The notes under the pieces: generated by a model
What the model saw: only the letters and a program-made list of their open reading frames with translations
Told to the model about the DNA's origin: nothing
Database searches by the model: none
Program-made: the position numbers and the translations under genes
Origin: Pseudomonadota bacterium
GTDB lineage: Bacteria > Pseudomonadota > Alphaproteobacteria > Sphingomonadales > Sphingomonadaceae
Reading direction: 5' to 3'
Assembly (NCBI GenBank): GCA_023426225.1
Contig: JAFABD010000036.1
Span: 1 to 33,647 of the forward strand
DNA: 33,647 nt
Shown: piece by piece, positions 23,177 to 32,678 of the stretch
Position numbering within the stretch: the stretch's first letter is position 1
How the letters are laid out: every line of letters starts with the position of its first letter

Positions 23177-24958
23177 TCAGCCGATGTCGTTGAACTGCAA
23201 CGCCGCCAGCCGGGCATAGAGGCCGCCGCTCGCGACCAGCTCGGCGTGCGTGCCCGTCTCGACGATGCGGCCCTCGTCCATCACGATGATCCGCCCCGCC
23301 GCGCGCACCGTCGCCAGCCGGTGTGCGATCACCAGCGTGGTGCGCCCCTGCATCAGCCGCTCGAGCGCGTCCTGCACCAGCCGTTCGCTCTCGGCGTCGA
23401 GCGCGCTCGTCGCCTCGTCGAGCAACAGGATCGGCGCATCGCGCAGCAGCGCGCGCGCGATCGCGATCCGCTGCCGCTGCCCGCCCGAAAGCCGCGCGCC
23501 GCCTTCGCCCAGAAAGGTGTCGAGCCCCTGCGGCAGCTCGCGCAGGAAATCGGCGGCATTGGCCGCCTCGGCGGCCTGCCAGATCGCGTCGTCGCTCGCG
23601 TCCCACGCGCCGTAACGCAGGTTGTCGCGCGCCGATGCGCCGAAGATCACCGTTTCCTGCGGCACCATCGCCATGCGGGCGCGCACATCGGCGGGGTCGG
23701 CGTCGCGGATCGGCACGCCGTCGATGCGCAGTTCGCCCGCCTCGGGATCGTAAAAGCGCTGGAGAAGCTGGAACAGCGTCGACTTGCCCGCGCCCGACGG
23801 GCCGACCACGGCCACCGTCTCGCCCGGCGCGACATAGAGCGAGAAGTCCTTGAGCGCCGAAACCTCGGGGCGCGTCGGGTAACGGAACGTCACCTGGTCG
23901 AACGCGATCGCGCCTTCGGCCGGAACCGGCAACGGCACCGGGTTCGCGGGCGGCGCGATGTCGGGCTCCTGCTGCAACAGCTCGGCCAGCCGGCTCGCCG
24001 CGCCCGACGCGCGCAACAGGTCGCCATAAACCTCGGTCAGCGCGCCGAACGACCCGGTGACAAGGCCCGCGGTGATGACGAAGGCGGTGATCGCGCCGCC
24101 GCTGATCCGCCCCGCCGCGACGCCCGAAACCGCGTCCCACATGATCAGCGTGATCGCCGTGAACAACAGCCCGATCACCAGTGCGGTCATCACCGCGCGC
24201 AGCCCGAACCGGCGCTGCGCCGCCTGAAAGCTGCGCCCGACCGCGCCCTCGAACCGGGCCGCCTCGCGCTTTTCCTGGCCGAACGCCTGGACGATCCGCA
24301 TCGCCCCCAGCGTTTCCGACGCGATCGCGCCGATGTCGGCGATGCGGTCCTGGCTCGATCGCGACAATGCGCGCACGCGCCCGCCCAGCCACACGATCGG
24401 CAGCACCACCACCGGGATGCCGACGATCAGATAGGCCGCGATCGCCGGCGCCAGCGTGAACAGATAGATGATCCCGCCCACGCCGGTCAGCAGGTTGCGC
24501 AGCGCCATCGACACGGTCGACCCGACCACCTGCTCGACGATCGCCGTGTCCGACGTCAGCCGCGACGCGATCTCGGACGGGCGGTTCTCCTCGAACCATT
24601 TGGGCGGCAGCCGCAACAGGTTGCGGTGGACGGCGATGCGGATGTCGGCGACGGTCCGCTCGCCCAGCCACGACACGAAGAAGAACCGCACCGCGGTCGC
24701 GATCGCCAGCGCCAGCACGACGCCCAGCAGCCCTTCGAAATAGACGCTGATCTCGCTCGTGTCGGCCCCGGCGCGAAAGCCGTTGTCGACGATCTGCTTG
24801 AACGTGCGCGGGATCCACAGCGTCGCAAGCGACGATGCGGTCAGCGCGACGAGCGCGACCGCGATCTGCACCGGATAGCGGCGTGTGAAGCTCCACACGA
24901 CGAGCAGGTTGCTGAGCTTGCGCTTGGGCTGCGGCGTGGTCGTGTCGGGTTCGGCCAT
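23177..24958 (-). CDS. MsbA-type ABC exporter, fused permease and ATPase
   Basis: A 593-residue half-transporter with six transmembrane helices (about 25-315) and a C-terminal ATPase. The ATPase shows Walker A GPSGAGKST, the signature LSGGQRQR, Walker B ILLLDEATSALD and the switch His in VIAHRLATVRAA. Such proteins act as dimers in the inner membrane and export lipids, peptides or drugs; MsbA flips lipid A. The substrate cannot be named from sequence, and many sphingomonads lack classical lipopolysaccharide, so LPS flipping should not be assumed. It starts at the ATG at 24958, with about 366 non-coding bases upstream. Confidence 0.92.
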   Translation of the reverse strand: MAEPDTTTPQPKRKLSNLLVVWSFTRRYPVQIAVALVALTASSLATLWIPRTFKQIVDNGFRAGADTSEISVYFEGLLGVVLALAIATAVRFFFVSWLGERTVADIRIAVHRNLLRLPPKWFEENRPSEIASRLTSDTAIVEQVVGSTVSMALRNLLTGVGGIIYLFTLAPAIAAYLIVGIPVVVLPIVWLGGRVRALSRSSQDRIADIGAIASETLGAMRIVQAFGQEKREAARFEGAVGRSFQAAQRRFGLRAVMTALVIGLLFTAITLIMWDAVSGVAAGRISGGAITAFVITAGLVTGSFGALTEVYGDLLRASGAASRLAELLQQEPDIAPPANPVPLPVPAEGAIAFDQVTFRYPTRPEVSALKDFSLYVAPGETVAVVGPSGAGKSTLFQLLQRFYDPEAGELRIDGVPIRDADPADVRARMAMVPQETVIFGASARDNLRYGAWDASDDAIWQAAEAANAADFLRELPQGLDTFLGEGGARLSGGQRQRIAIARALLRDAPILLLDEATSALDAESERLVQDALERLMQGRTTLVIAHRLATVRAAGRIIVMDEGRIVETGTHAELVASGGLYARLAALQFNDIG

Positions 24959-25324
24959 GGCTGCGGCCTAGCGCGAATGCGACGCCGGGGAAACTGCCGA
25001 GTGCATGTGTGCGGCGAGTCGCGGCGCGTCCCGTCCGTCGATCGCGCGTCGCCGATCGGGCGGCCGCGTTGGCGGGCGTTGTCACAAGGATGGCGCGCAG
25101 GCCCTTGGGCGTGCTGGCAAAGCCGGCATCGCTGGGGTTTTCCGTTGCGGCACCCTCCGGCTGCGGTCGGCCCGGATGGGAACGCCAACAGGGTGTTAAC
25201 GTTGCGTCATGAGGATGCGCGCGTGTAAAGGATCGGTTCTGCCCCCGCCGGGGGCCGGTGCCCCGGTCTATAAAGATCTATGGTCGACGCCGCCCCGCGC
25301 GGGCGCGGTGGTGGAAGGAATCAC
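24959..25324. other. non-coding region between the ABC exporter and PHA depolymerase
   Basis: This 366-base gap separates two divergent genes. I see no convincing protein-coding frame. The right part holds a palindromic GTTAAC at 25195-25200, a 6-bp GC hairpin (25241-25246 with 25250-25255), and a TATAAA-like hexamer near 25269 without a clear -35 partner. These could be the phaZ promoter and leader. The GGAAGGA just before 25325 is a good ribosome-binding site. The left 200 bases show nothing recognisable. Confidence 0.4.
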
Positions 25325-26554
25325 ATGCTTTACAACGCCTATGAGATTCAGCGTTCGATGCTGGCGGGGGCAAGCGCGCTCGCCAATTTCGGCGCGGGGC
25401 TGCTCAACAACCCGGCCAATCCCTTCGCCTATTTCGGCGGCGGGCCGGTGCTGGCGTCGGCGCTCGAGGTGTTCGCCCATGCCGCCGCGCCGCGCGGCAA
25501 GCCGGCCTTCGGGCTCGATCAGACCGTGATCGACGGCCGCACCGTGGCGGTGCGCGAGGAGATCGTGCTGCGCAAGCCGTTCGGCCAGCTCAAGCGTTTC
25601 GTCCGCGACGGCGTCGAGGGCGGGCCGAAGCTGCTCGTCGTGGCGCCGATGTCGGGCCACTATGCCACGCTGCTGCGCGGCACCGTCGAACGCATGCTGC
25701 CGGTCGCCGATGTCTACATCACCGACTGGCGCGACGCGAAATGCGTGCCGCTCGCCGACGGGCGCTTCGACCTGGACGATTATGTCGACTATCTCGTCGA
25801 CTTCCTCGCCGCGATCGGGGCCGAGGGCGATCCGCGCGCGCATGTGCTCGCCGTCTGCCAGCCGTCGGTGCCCTGCTATGCCGCGGTCGCGTTGATGAGC
25901 GCCGATGCGCACCCGAACCGGCCGCACACGCTGACGATGATGGGCGGCCCGATCGACACGCGCGAGGCGCCCACCGCGGTCAACACGCTGGCGACCGAAC
26001 GCCCGCATGCCTGGTTCGAACAGAATGTCATCACCAGCGTCCCCGCGCTCTATCCGGGTGCCGGTCGCCGCGTCTATCCGGGCTTCCTCCAGCTCGCGGG
26101 CTTCATGACGATGAACCTCGGCAACCACATGATCAGCCACTGGGAGATGTTCAAGCATCTCGTCCAGGGCGATGATGAAAGCGCCGAGGCGACGATGCGC
26201 TTCTACGACGAATATCGCGCGGTGTGCGACATGACCGCCGAATTCTACCTCCAGACGATCGACACCGTGTTCCAGAACCATTCGCTGCCGCGCGGCGAGA
26301 TGTTCCATCGCGGCCGCCGCGTCGATCCGTCGGCGATCACCGACGTGGCGCTGCTCGCGGTCGAGGGCGAACGCGACGACATTTCGGGGCTGGGCCAGAC
26401 GCGCGCCGCACTCACGCTCGCCACGCGGCTGCCGGAAACGCACAAGCAATATCACATGGCCGCGGGCGTCGGCCATTACGGCATCTTCAACGGTTCGAAA
26501 TGGCGCACGCGCATCGCGCCGGTGCTCGAACAGTGGATCGCCACGCACGGCTGA
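25325..26554 (+). CDS. phaZ: intracellular polyhydroxyalkanoate depolymerase
   Basis: A 409-residue intracellular PHB depolymerase, which breaks storage polyester into hydroxyacids or hydroxyacyl-CoA on the granule. The start MLYNAYEIQRSML is typical. The nucleophile is Cys178 in AVCQPSVPC, where extracellular depolymerases have Ser in a lipase box. The acid probably lies in VEGERDDISGLGQT and the His is His384 in GVGHYGIFNG. There is no signal peptide. The ATG at 25325 has a strong GGAAGGA upstream; an earlier in-frame ATG at 25280 adds a Gly/Arg-rich stretch with no similarity. No PHA synthase or phasin gene lies in the window. Thiolase and MaoC genes a little further on may serve the same acyl-CoA pool. 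Confidence 0.93.
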   Translation: MLYNAYEIQRSMLAGASALANFGAGLLNNPANPFAYFGGGPVLASALEVFAHAAAPRGKPAFGLDQTVIDGRTVAVREEIVLRKPFGQLKRFVRDGVEGGPKLLVVAPMSGHYATLLRGTVERMLPVADVYITDWRDAKCVPLADGRFDLDDYVDYLVDFLAAIGAEGDPRAHVLAVCQPSVPCYAAVALMSADAHPNRPHTLTMMGGPIDTREAPTAVNTLATERPHAWFEQNVITSVPALYPGAGRRVYPGFLQLAGFMTMNLGNHMISHWEMFKHLVQGDDESAEATMRFYDEYRAVCDMTAEFYLQTIDTVFQNHSLPRGEMFHRGRRVDPSAITDVALLAVEGERDDISGLGQTRAALTLATRLPETHKQYHMAAGVGHYGIFNGSKWRTRIAPVLEQWIATHG

Positions 26555-26629
26555 CCGGCGATCCCGGACCCGGGGCGGGGGCGGCGCCTCGTCGCCGTCC
26601 CGCGCCGCGACCGGCCCGTCATGGGCAAT

Positions 26630-26698
26630 CAGTCACCGGCGCCCAGTCACCGGCGCCGGTCATCGGCGCCCAGTCACGGCCGGCCAGTCACCGGCGCT
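26630..26698 (+). repeat. 14-base tandem repeat, about five copies
   Basis: The unit cagtcaccggcgcc recurs at 26630, 26644, 26658 (13 bases, degenerate), 26671 and 26685, and a sixth partial copy begins at 26699. The array abuts and enters the 3' end of the DUF1232 gene: the first stop-codon base pair is in the last full unit. Units contain a GGCGCC palindrome. The period is not a multiple of three, so it is not a coding repeat. Confidence 0.85.
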
Positions 26699-27066
26699 CA
26701 GTCATAGGCCCATCGCGCCACGTCCCAGATCGCCCAGGCGGCGAGCGCCCATAGCGCCAGCACGATCACCGCGCCCGCCCAGCTCGTCGGGCGCTCGGCG
26801 GCGGTCTCGGCCTCGGCGCGATACTGGTCATACAGCGCCGCCGGCACCATCCGCCGGAACAGCCATACGCCCAGCGGCACGATCAGCGCGTCGTCGAGCA
26901 GCCCCAGCACGGGGATGAAATCGGGGATCAGGTCGATCGGCGACAGCGCATAGGCGGCGACGGCAAGTCCCAGCAGCCGTGCGGCCAGCGGCGTGCGCGG
27001 GTCGCGCACTGCCAGCCAGACGGCGTGCGCCTCGATGCGGATACGGTGTGCGAGCGATGGACCCAT
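26698..27066 (-). CDS. DUF1232 (YkvA-like) membrane protein
   Basis: A 122-residue protein of the DUF1232 family. The family core ALSPIDLIPDFIPVLGLLDD is at about residues 40-59, followed by a hydrophobic helix. A second helix (about 95-113) is close to the C-terminus. It is probably an inner-membrane protein; the family has no firmly known role. The start is the ATG at 27066. Its stop codon lies at the edge of a 14-base tandem repeat array, so the C-terminus could differ between strains. Confidence 0.9.
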   Translation of the reverse strand: MGPSLAHRIRIEAHAVWLAVRDPRTPLAARLLGLAVAAYALSPIDLIPDFIPVLGLLDDALIVPLGVWLFRRMVPAALYDQYRAEAETAAERPTSWAGAVIVLALWALAAWAIWDVARWAYD

Positions 27067-27109
27067 GGCCCGGCATCGCCCGCCGCGCCTCGCAAAGTCA
27101 ATCCGCGTC

Positions 27110-27133
27110 CGCCCCGGCGCGCGGCCGGGGGCG
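27110..27133 (-). terminator. possible terminator after the PNPOx-like gene
   Basis: cgccccggc (27110-27118) pairs with gccgggggcg (27124-27133) with one bulge. It lies 24 bases past the minus-strand stop of the PNPOx-like gene. There is no clear T run, so the call is tentative. Confidence 0.35.
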
Positions 27134-27156
27134 GTCGTCGGAACGGGGGCGGGGCG

Positions 27157-27645
27157 TCAGTGCGAGCGCGTCTCGGCGGTGGTGTCGACGCGCGCGTGGC
27201 TGCCCTCCTCGTCGGCGCGGATGCGGCCGCCGAACAGCATCTTGATCGCGCCCGAAACCGACATGTCGGTCTCCCACAGCTCGGCGCTGTCGATGTCGAA
27301 GCGCAGCAGCGCCAGGTTGGGATCGTCCTTGCCGCCCGGAAACCAGGCCTCGACCTGCTTGTTCCACAGCTTGTCGATCATCGCGAAGTCGTTGTCGACC
27401 TGCGCCCGGCCCGCCAGGCAGGCGAAATAGTCGTGCCCCTTCGACACGAACTGGATCATCGCATCGCCGCCGCGGGCCATGCGATTGTCCTTGCCGATAA
27501 AGAAAAACAGCGTGTCGACCTGGTCGTCGTCGAGCTGCGCGGTCAGCGGGATGCTGTGCTTGCCGTCGTTCAGCCCCGCCATCACGAACGGGCTGTCGGC
27601 CAGCTTCTTCCACAGATGCTGCTTGAGTTCGGCGATATCGGCCAT
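27157..27645 (-). CDS. pyridoxamine 5'-phosphate oxidase-like stress protein
   Basis: A 162-residue flavin-reductase-like barrel protein of the general-stress-protein-26 / Pyrid_oxidase_2 class. Segments HSIPLTAQLDDDQVDTLFFFI, FVSKGHDYFACLAGRAQVDND and ELWNKQVEAWFPGGKDDPN (here DKLWNKQ) are family-typical. These proteins bind FMN or FAD, are often induced by stress, and have no proven substrate in most species. The ATG at 27645 has GAGGAG seven bases upstream, which decides the start; a longer frame reading is Arg/Pro-rich. It stands alone between DUF1232 and thiolase. Confidence 0.88.
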   Translation of the reverse strand: MADIAELKQHLWKKLADSPFVMAGLNDGKHSIPLTAQLDDDQVDTLFFFIGKDNRMARGGDAMIQFVSKGHDYFACLAGRAQVDNDFAMIDKLWNKQVEAWFPGGKDDPNLALLRFDIDSAELWETDMSVSGAIKMLFGGRIRADEEGSHARVDTTAETRSH

Positions 27646-27744
27646 CGGTTGCTCCTCTCGTTTCGCGGTATCGCCGCAAACAACGAAGCGTGGCCGAACA
27701 ATATCCGGGGCGGGTGACGCCCGCGGGTATGGCAATCGGGACAT

Positions 27745-27787
27745 CCGGCCCGCCCGCCCCGCCGGAAAGGGGGGCGGGCCGGGCCGG
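27745..27787 (-). terminator. strong hairpin after the thiolase gene
   Basis: A stem of about 16 bp with one bulge joins 27745-27760 and 27771-27787. It begins 14 bases past the minus-strand stop of the thiolase gene and probably ends that transcript, though the following bases are not T-rich. Confidence 0.55.
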
Positions 27788-27801
27788 TGTCGGGTGTCGG
27801 C

Positions 27802-28977
<1,176 letters not shown>

Positions 28978-29028
28978 GTTGGTTCCTCTTCCTTGCTTGG
29001 CCGCGGCACCGCCGCGCGCCGACATTCC

Positions 29029-29496
29029 TCAGACGTAGATCAGCGAAATCCACTCGGCGATCACGGCGGGCTTCGCCTCGCCCTCGATCTCGAGCACATA
29101 TTCCTGCACCTGTTCCCACACGCCGGGCTGGCGCTCGGTGAACGACAACAGGCGAAAGCGGCCGCGCACGCGGCTGCCCGAACGCACCGGCGTGACGAAA
29201 CGGACGCGGTTGCCGCCATAATTGACGCCCATCCGCGCGCCCGCGATCGGCGGCTTCCCGCTGCGTGCGCCCAGCATCGGCATCAGCGACAGCGACAGGA
29301 AACCGTGCGCGATCGTCCCGCCGAACGGTGTCGCCGCGGCGCGCTCGGGGTCGACATGGATGAACTGGTGGTCGCCGGTCGCCTCGGCAAAGCGGTCGAT
29401 CATCGTCTGGGTCACTTCCACCCAGTCGGATACGCGCTCCGAACCGACCTGATCGGCCCATTGCTGCACGCTGATCGCTTCCACGCCGGCCCTCAT
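29029..29496 (-). CDS. MaoC-like enoyl-CoA hydratase
   Basis: A 155-residue single hotdog domain of the MaoC/NodN type. The catalytic Asp-His pair is in ATGDHQFIHVDPERA, and TIAHGFLSLSLMPML is the family's second motif. (R)-specific enoyl-CoA hydratases of this class link beta-oxidation to PHA synthesis, but NodN-like members have other roles. I use the ATG at 29496; a GTG two codons upstream (29502) and a GTG at 29484 are alternatives, and no strong ribosome-binding site decides it. It is followed by thiolase on the same strand. Confidence 0.88.
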   Translation of the reverse strand: MRAGVEAISVQQWADQVGSERVSDWVEVTQTMIDRFAEATGDHQFIHVDPERAAATPFGGTIAHGFLSLSLMPMLGARSGKPPIAGARMGVNYGGNRVRFVTPVRSGSRVRGRFRLLSFTERQPGVWEQVQEYVLEIEGEAKPAVIAEWISLIYV

Positions 29497-29722
29497 CCCC
29501 ACGGCCCGTTCCGGGCATTTGCCCCTGTGTAGGGGCGGGCGGGGGTGCGCCGCAAGCCCCCCGAGAGACCGTGGATTGGAAGATGTTGCGCGACGTAGCG
29601 TCCGCGCCCGAAAAAATGTGCGTTTCGCGCGCTCCGCCGCGAACCCGATGTTCGAAACGGGCCGTGCGCCGGGGGCGGGGGCGCCGCCGCCGCATCCGCC
29701 CCCGGCTCGAATCAGCGCCCTG

Positions 29723-30901
29723 TCACCGTTCGCCCGGCTCGCGGTCGACGCGCATCACCGGCTGCACCTCGGGATAGGGCAGCACCAGCTTGCCGTCGGG
29801 CGCGGCGGTATAGCTCGTCTGGGTGGGATAGGCGAAGCTGATGCCCGCCTCGGCAAAGCGGCGCAGGATCGCCGTCGCGATGCGGTCGCGCGTCGGATGC
29901 GCGACGCTCCAGTCGCTGCCCGGCACTTCGACGATCAGCTCGTAATCGAGCGTGCTCGCGCCGAACGCGCTGAACCCCGCGCGCGGCGCCGTCGCGCCGT
30001 TCGCCTCGACGATCTCGCGCAGCATCGCCGGGATCCGGTCGAGCGTGTCGGGCGGCGTCTCATAGGCGACGCCCAGCATGAAGCTGAACCGGATGTGCGT
30101 CCGGTCGGTGATGTTCTGGAGTTCCTTGTCGAGCAGCTGGCGGTTCGAGATCACGCGCAGCTCGCCGTTGAACGATCGCACGCGCGTCGATTTCAGCCCG
30201 ATCGCCTCGACCGTGCCCGTCGTCTGGTCATAGGCGATGTTCTGCCCCACGCGGAACGGCCGGTCGAAGATGATCGCCAGCGCCGCCAGCAGGTCGCCGA
30301 AAATGCCCTGCGCGGCCAGACCGATCGCGATGCCGCCGACGCCCAGACCGGCGACCAGCCCGGTCACGTTGACGCCCAGGTTGCTCAGCACCACGACCAC
30401 CGCGATCGAGAACAGCGCGATGCTGATCAGCAGGCGGACGATCCCCAGCGCGCTCGCCAGCCCCTCATAGGCGGCCGATTGCGAGCTGGCGCGGTTCTCG
30501 ATCAGCCCGAAAATGACCTCGCGGATCCAGATCGCGACCTGGAACACCGCCGCGATCGTGAACAGGAACCGGATCGTCGTCGCCACCACCAGCGGCGGCC
30601 CGGCATAGCCCGACACCAGTTGCAGCGCGACCATGACGATGAAGAAATTGCCCGTCCGCGCCGCCGTCCGGCCCAGGATCGTGTACCAGCTCGCGATGCC
30701 GTCGCCGCGCCGGCACAGCTTCAGCGCCCAGGCGCGCAGCGCATGCAGCGCGACGATGATCGCCGCGGCGACTCCGGCGGCGATCAGGATGTTCAGCCAG
30801 TTGGTGCCGATCCACGTCATGGCGTCCTCGGCCAGCGTCGTCGTCTGGGCCTTCAGCACCTGGGGCGGGGGCAGGATGGGGGTGGCGGTATTGTTGCTCA
30901 T
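29723..30901 (-). CDS. MscS-family mechanosensitive channel
   Basis: A 392-residue small-conductance mechanosensitive channel. Five hydrophobic helices precede the pore-lining helix GLVAGLGVGGIAIGLAAQ, followed by the MscS beta domain (FDRPFRVGQNI; VEAIGLKSTRVRSFNGE; VISNRQLLDKELQN). The C-terminal alpha/beta domain ends near FAYPTQTSY. It should open under membrane tension to relieve hypo-osmotic stress. The extra N-terminal helices make it longer than E. coli MscS (286 residues). It starts 11 bases after the topoisomerase stop, so the two share a transcript. Confidence 0.93.
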   Translation of the reverse strand: MSNNTATPILPPPQVLKAQTTTLAEDAMTWIGTNWLNILIAAGVAAAIIVALHALRAWALKLCRRGDGIASWYTILGRTAARTGNFFIVMVALQLVSGYAGPPLVVATTIRFLFTIAAVFQVAIWIREVIFGLIENRASSQSAAYEGLASALGIVRLLISIALFSIAVVVVLSNLGVNVTGLVAGLGVGGIAIGLAAQGIFGDLLAALAIIFDRPFRVGQNIAYDQTTGTVEAIGLKSTRVRSFNGELRVISNRQLLDKELQNITDRTHIRFSFMLGVAYETPPDTLDRIPAMLREIVEANGATAPRAGFSAFGASTLDYELIVEVPGSDWSVAHPTRDRIATAILRRFAEAGISFAYPTQTSYTAAPDGKLVLPYPEVQPVMRVDREPGER

Positions 30902-30912
30902 GCGTCTCGCAT

Positions 30913-31965
30913 TCAGGCTGCCTGCATCATCGCGGAGCCGTCGCCTTCGGCCAGAAAGGCGATCAGCCCGCGCTCGTAACGGTTGAGGTAGCGGGTCGTG
31001 CGCGGCAGGCGCAACCGTTCGCGGAACGCCGCCTGCGCGGCCGGGTCGCGCGCCAGTTCGATCAGCCGCGGGTGGACATAGGATTTGCGCGCGATCGCGG
31101 GCGTGTTGCCCAGCGCGTCGGTCACCGGCGCCAGCACCGCCTTCAGCCCCACCGGCGCCGCGGCGCACGCGATCGTCTCGAACGCGATCACGCTCGCGCC
31201 CCAGGTGCGGAAATGCTTGGCGGTGAAATCGTCGCCCATCGCCGCGCGGATATAGGCGTTGACGTCGGTCGAGCTCACCGGGTGCGCGACGCCCTCGGCA
31301 TCGAGCCACTGGAACAGGTGCTGCCCGGGCAGGTCTTGGCACCGTCGCACGAACCGGCTCAGCGTCGCGTCGGTGATCGTCATCATGCGCGTCTTGCCCG
31401 ACTTGGCGCGAAAGGCGAGCCGCAGCTTCTGCCCCTTCACCTCGGCATGGCGCGTGCGCAGCGTCGTCGCGCCGAAACTGCGATTGGCCTGCGCATAGGC
31501 CTCGTTGCCGACGCGGATGCGCCCCAGGTCGAGCAGCCGCACCACCGCCGCCACCGCGCGTTCGCGCGTCAGCCCGCGCCGCGCCAGATCGGCCTCGACC
31601 TGCCGCCGCAAGCCGGGCAGCGCCGCGCCGAACGCGCCGCAACGGTCATATTTGGCCGCTTCCTGCGCCGCGCGGAAATCGGGGTGGTAACGATATTGCT
31701 TGCGCCCCTTCTCGTCGAAACCCGTCGCCTGGATATGGCCGTTGGGATCGGGACAGAACCAGGCGTCGTGATAGGCGGGGGGCAGGCCGATGCGGTTCAG
31801 CCGCTCGATCGCGTCGCGGTCGGTGATCCGCCGCCCCTCGGCATCCCAATAGCCCCAGCCGTGCCGCACGCGCCGGCGCGTGATGCCGGGTTCATGGTCG
31901 TCGGCATAGACGAGCTGCGGGCAATCGGGATGGGCCGCGGCGGCGGCGGGCACGGGGGCGGACAT
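30913..31965 (-). CDS. DNA topoisomerase IB (poxvirus/eukaryotic type)
   Basis: A 350-residue type IB topoisomerase, which relaxes supercoils through a 3'-phosphotyrosine. The catalytic Tyr is Tyr296 in ARKSYVHP. Other active-site residues appear in place: Arg151 (RIRVGNEAY), Lys in KSGKT near 188-191, and Arg253 in KHFRTWGA. The N-terminal domain opens with a DHEPGITRRR segment. This short bacterial form occurs in scattered bacteria and is distinct from topoisomerase I (topA). The ATG at 31965 has AAGGAG upstream, deciding against a longer Arg-rich start at 32052. It is divergent from the DJ-1/PfpI gene. Confidence 0.94.
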   Translation of the reverse strand: MSAPVPAAAAAHPDCPQLVYADDHEPGITRRRVRHGWGYWDAEGRRITDRDAIERLNRIGLPPAYHDAWFCPDPNGHIQATGFDEKGRKQYRYHPDFRAAQEAAKYDRCGAFGAALPGLRRQVEADLARRGLTRERAVAAVVRLLDLGRIRVGNEAYAQANRSFGATTLRTRHAEVKGQKLRLAFRAKSGKTRMMTITDATLSRFVRRCQDLPGQHLFQWLDAEGVAHPVSSTDVNAYIRAAMGDDFTAKHFRTWGASVIAFETIACAAAPVGLKAVLAPVTDALGNTPAIARKSYVHPRLIELARDPAAQAAFRERLRLPRTTRYLNRYERGLIAFLAEGDGSAMMQAA

Positions 31966-32076
31966 GGGGCTCCTTCGTCGTGGCGTGGGGAATGCGCGGG
32001 CCGTCGCTTCGTTCCGGAACCCGCGCCCGCGCCGGCCCTTGATGCCCCGCATTTCCCGGTTTCACAGGAGACGATG

Positions 32077-32622
32077 ATGGCCGAGCTTCAATCCGTTCGC
32101 GTGCTGATGCTGGCGACCGACGGCTTCGAACAGTCCGAACTGTTCGAACCCCGCCGCGCGCTGCTCGACGCGGGCGCCCAGGTGACGCTCGCGTCGCTGG
32201 GCACCGATCCGATCACCGGCGAGCGCCAGGGCGAAAAGGGCGACAGCATCACCCCGGATACCACCGTCGACACCGTCGACACCGCCGATTTCGACGCGCT
32301 CGTGCTTCCCGGCGGCGTCGCCAATCCCGACAAGCTGCGCATGAACGACCGCGCGGTCGAAATCGTCGCCGAGTTCATGGAGGACGACAAGCTCGTCGCC
32401 GCGATCTGTCACGCGCCCTGGCTGCTGGTCGAGGCCGATGTCGTCGACGGCCGCCGCGTCACCGGCTGGCCGTCGGTCCGCACCGATCTCGCCAATGCCG
32501 GCGCCAGCGTCGTCGACGAACCCGTCGTGGTCGACGGCAACCTCATCACCAGCCGCAAGCCCGACGACATTCCCGATTTCAACCGCGCGGTGATCGACGC
32601 ACTCGTCCCCGCCACGGCCTGA
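32077..32622 (+). CDS. DJ-1/PfpI-family protein (YhbO/PfpI-like)
   Basis: A 181-residue DJ-1/PfpI protein. The catalytic Cys111 is in AAICHAPWLL, with His112 next to it and Glu18 in FEQSEL. This matches the PfpI/YhbO branch, reported as peptidases or as deglycases that repair or limit glycation damage; the activity is debated. The start is the ATG at 32077, six bases after AGGAG; the ATG three bases upstream is an alternative. It is divergent from topoisomerase IB. The 3' end carries a 14-base duplication that spans the stop codon. Confidence 0.92.
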   Translation: MAELQSVRVLMLATDGFEQSELFEPRRALLDAGAQVTLASLGTDPITGERQGEKGDSITPDTTVDTVDTADFDALVLPGGVANPDKLRMNDRAVEIVAEFMEDDKLVAAICHAPWLLVEADVVDGRRVTGWPSVRTDLANAGASVVDEPVVVDGNLITSRKPDDIPDFNRAVIDALVPATA

Positions 32623-32638
32623 CCGCCACGGCCTGACC
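32611..32638 (+). repeat. 14-base tandem duplication across the DJ-1/PfpI stop codon
   Basis: The unit gccacggcctgacc occurs twice without a gap (32611-32624 and 32625-32638). The first copy contains the stop codon (TGA ending at 32622); the second carries a spare copy of it. Confidence 0.9.
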
Positions 32639-32678
32639 GGCGCGGCCGCCGGGGCGGGGGCGGCGGCCCGCGTCCCGG

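Noticed and set aside
23120..25228. A 702-codon plus-strand open frame opposite the ABC exporter
   Set aside because: The minus-strand frame holds Walker A, signature and Walker B motifs; the plus-strand frame is Arg/His/Asp-rich shadow sequence.
26630..26710. CRISPR array
   Set aside because: The units are 13-14 bases in direct contact with no unique spacers, and no cas gene is present.
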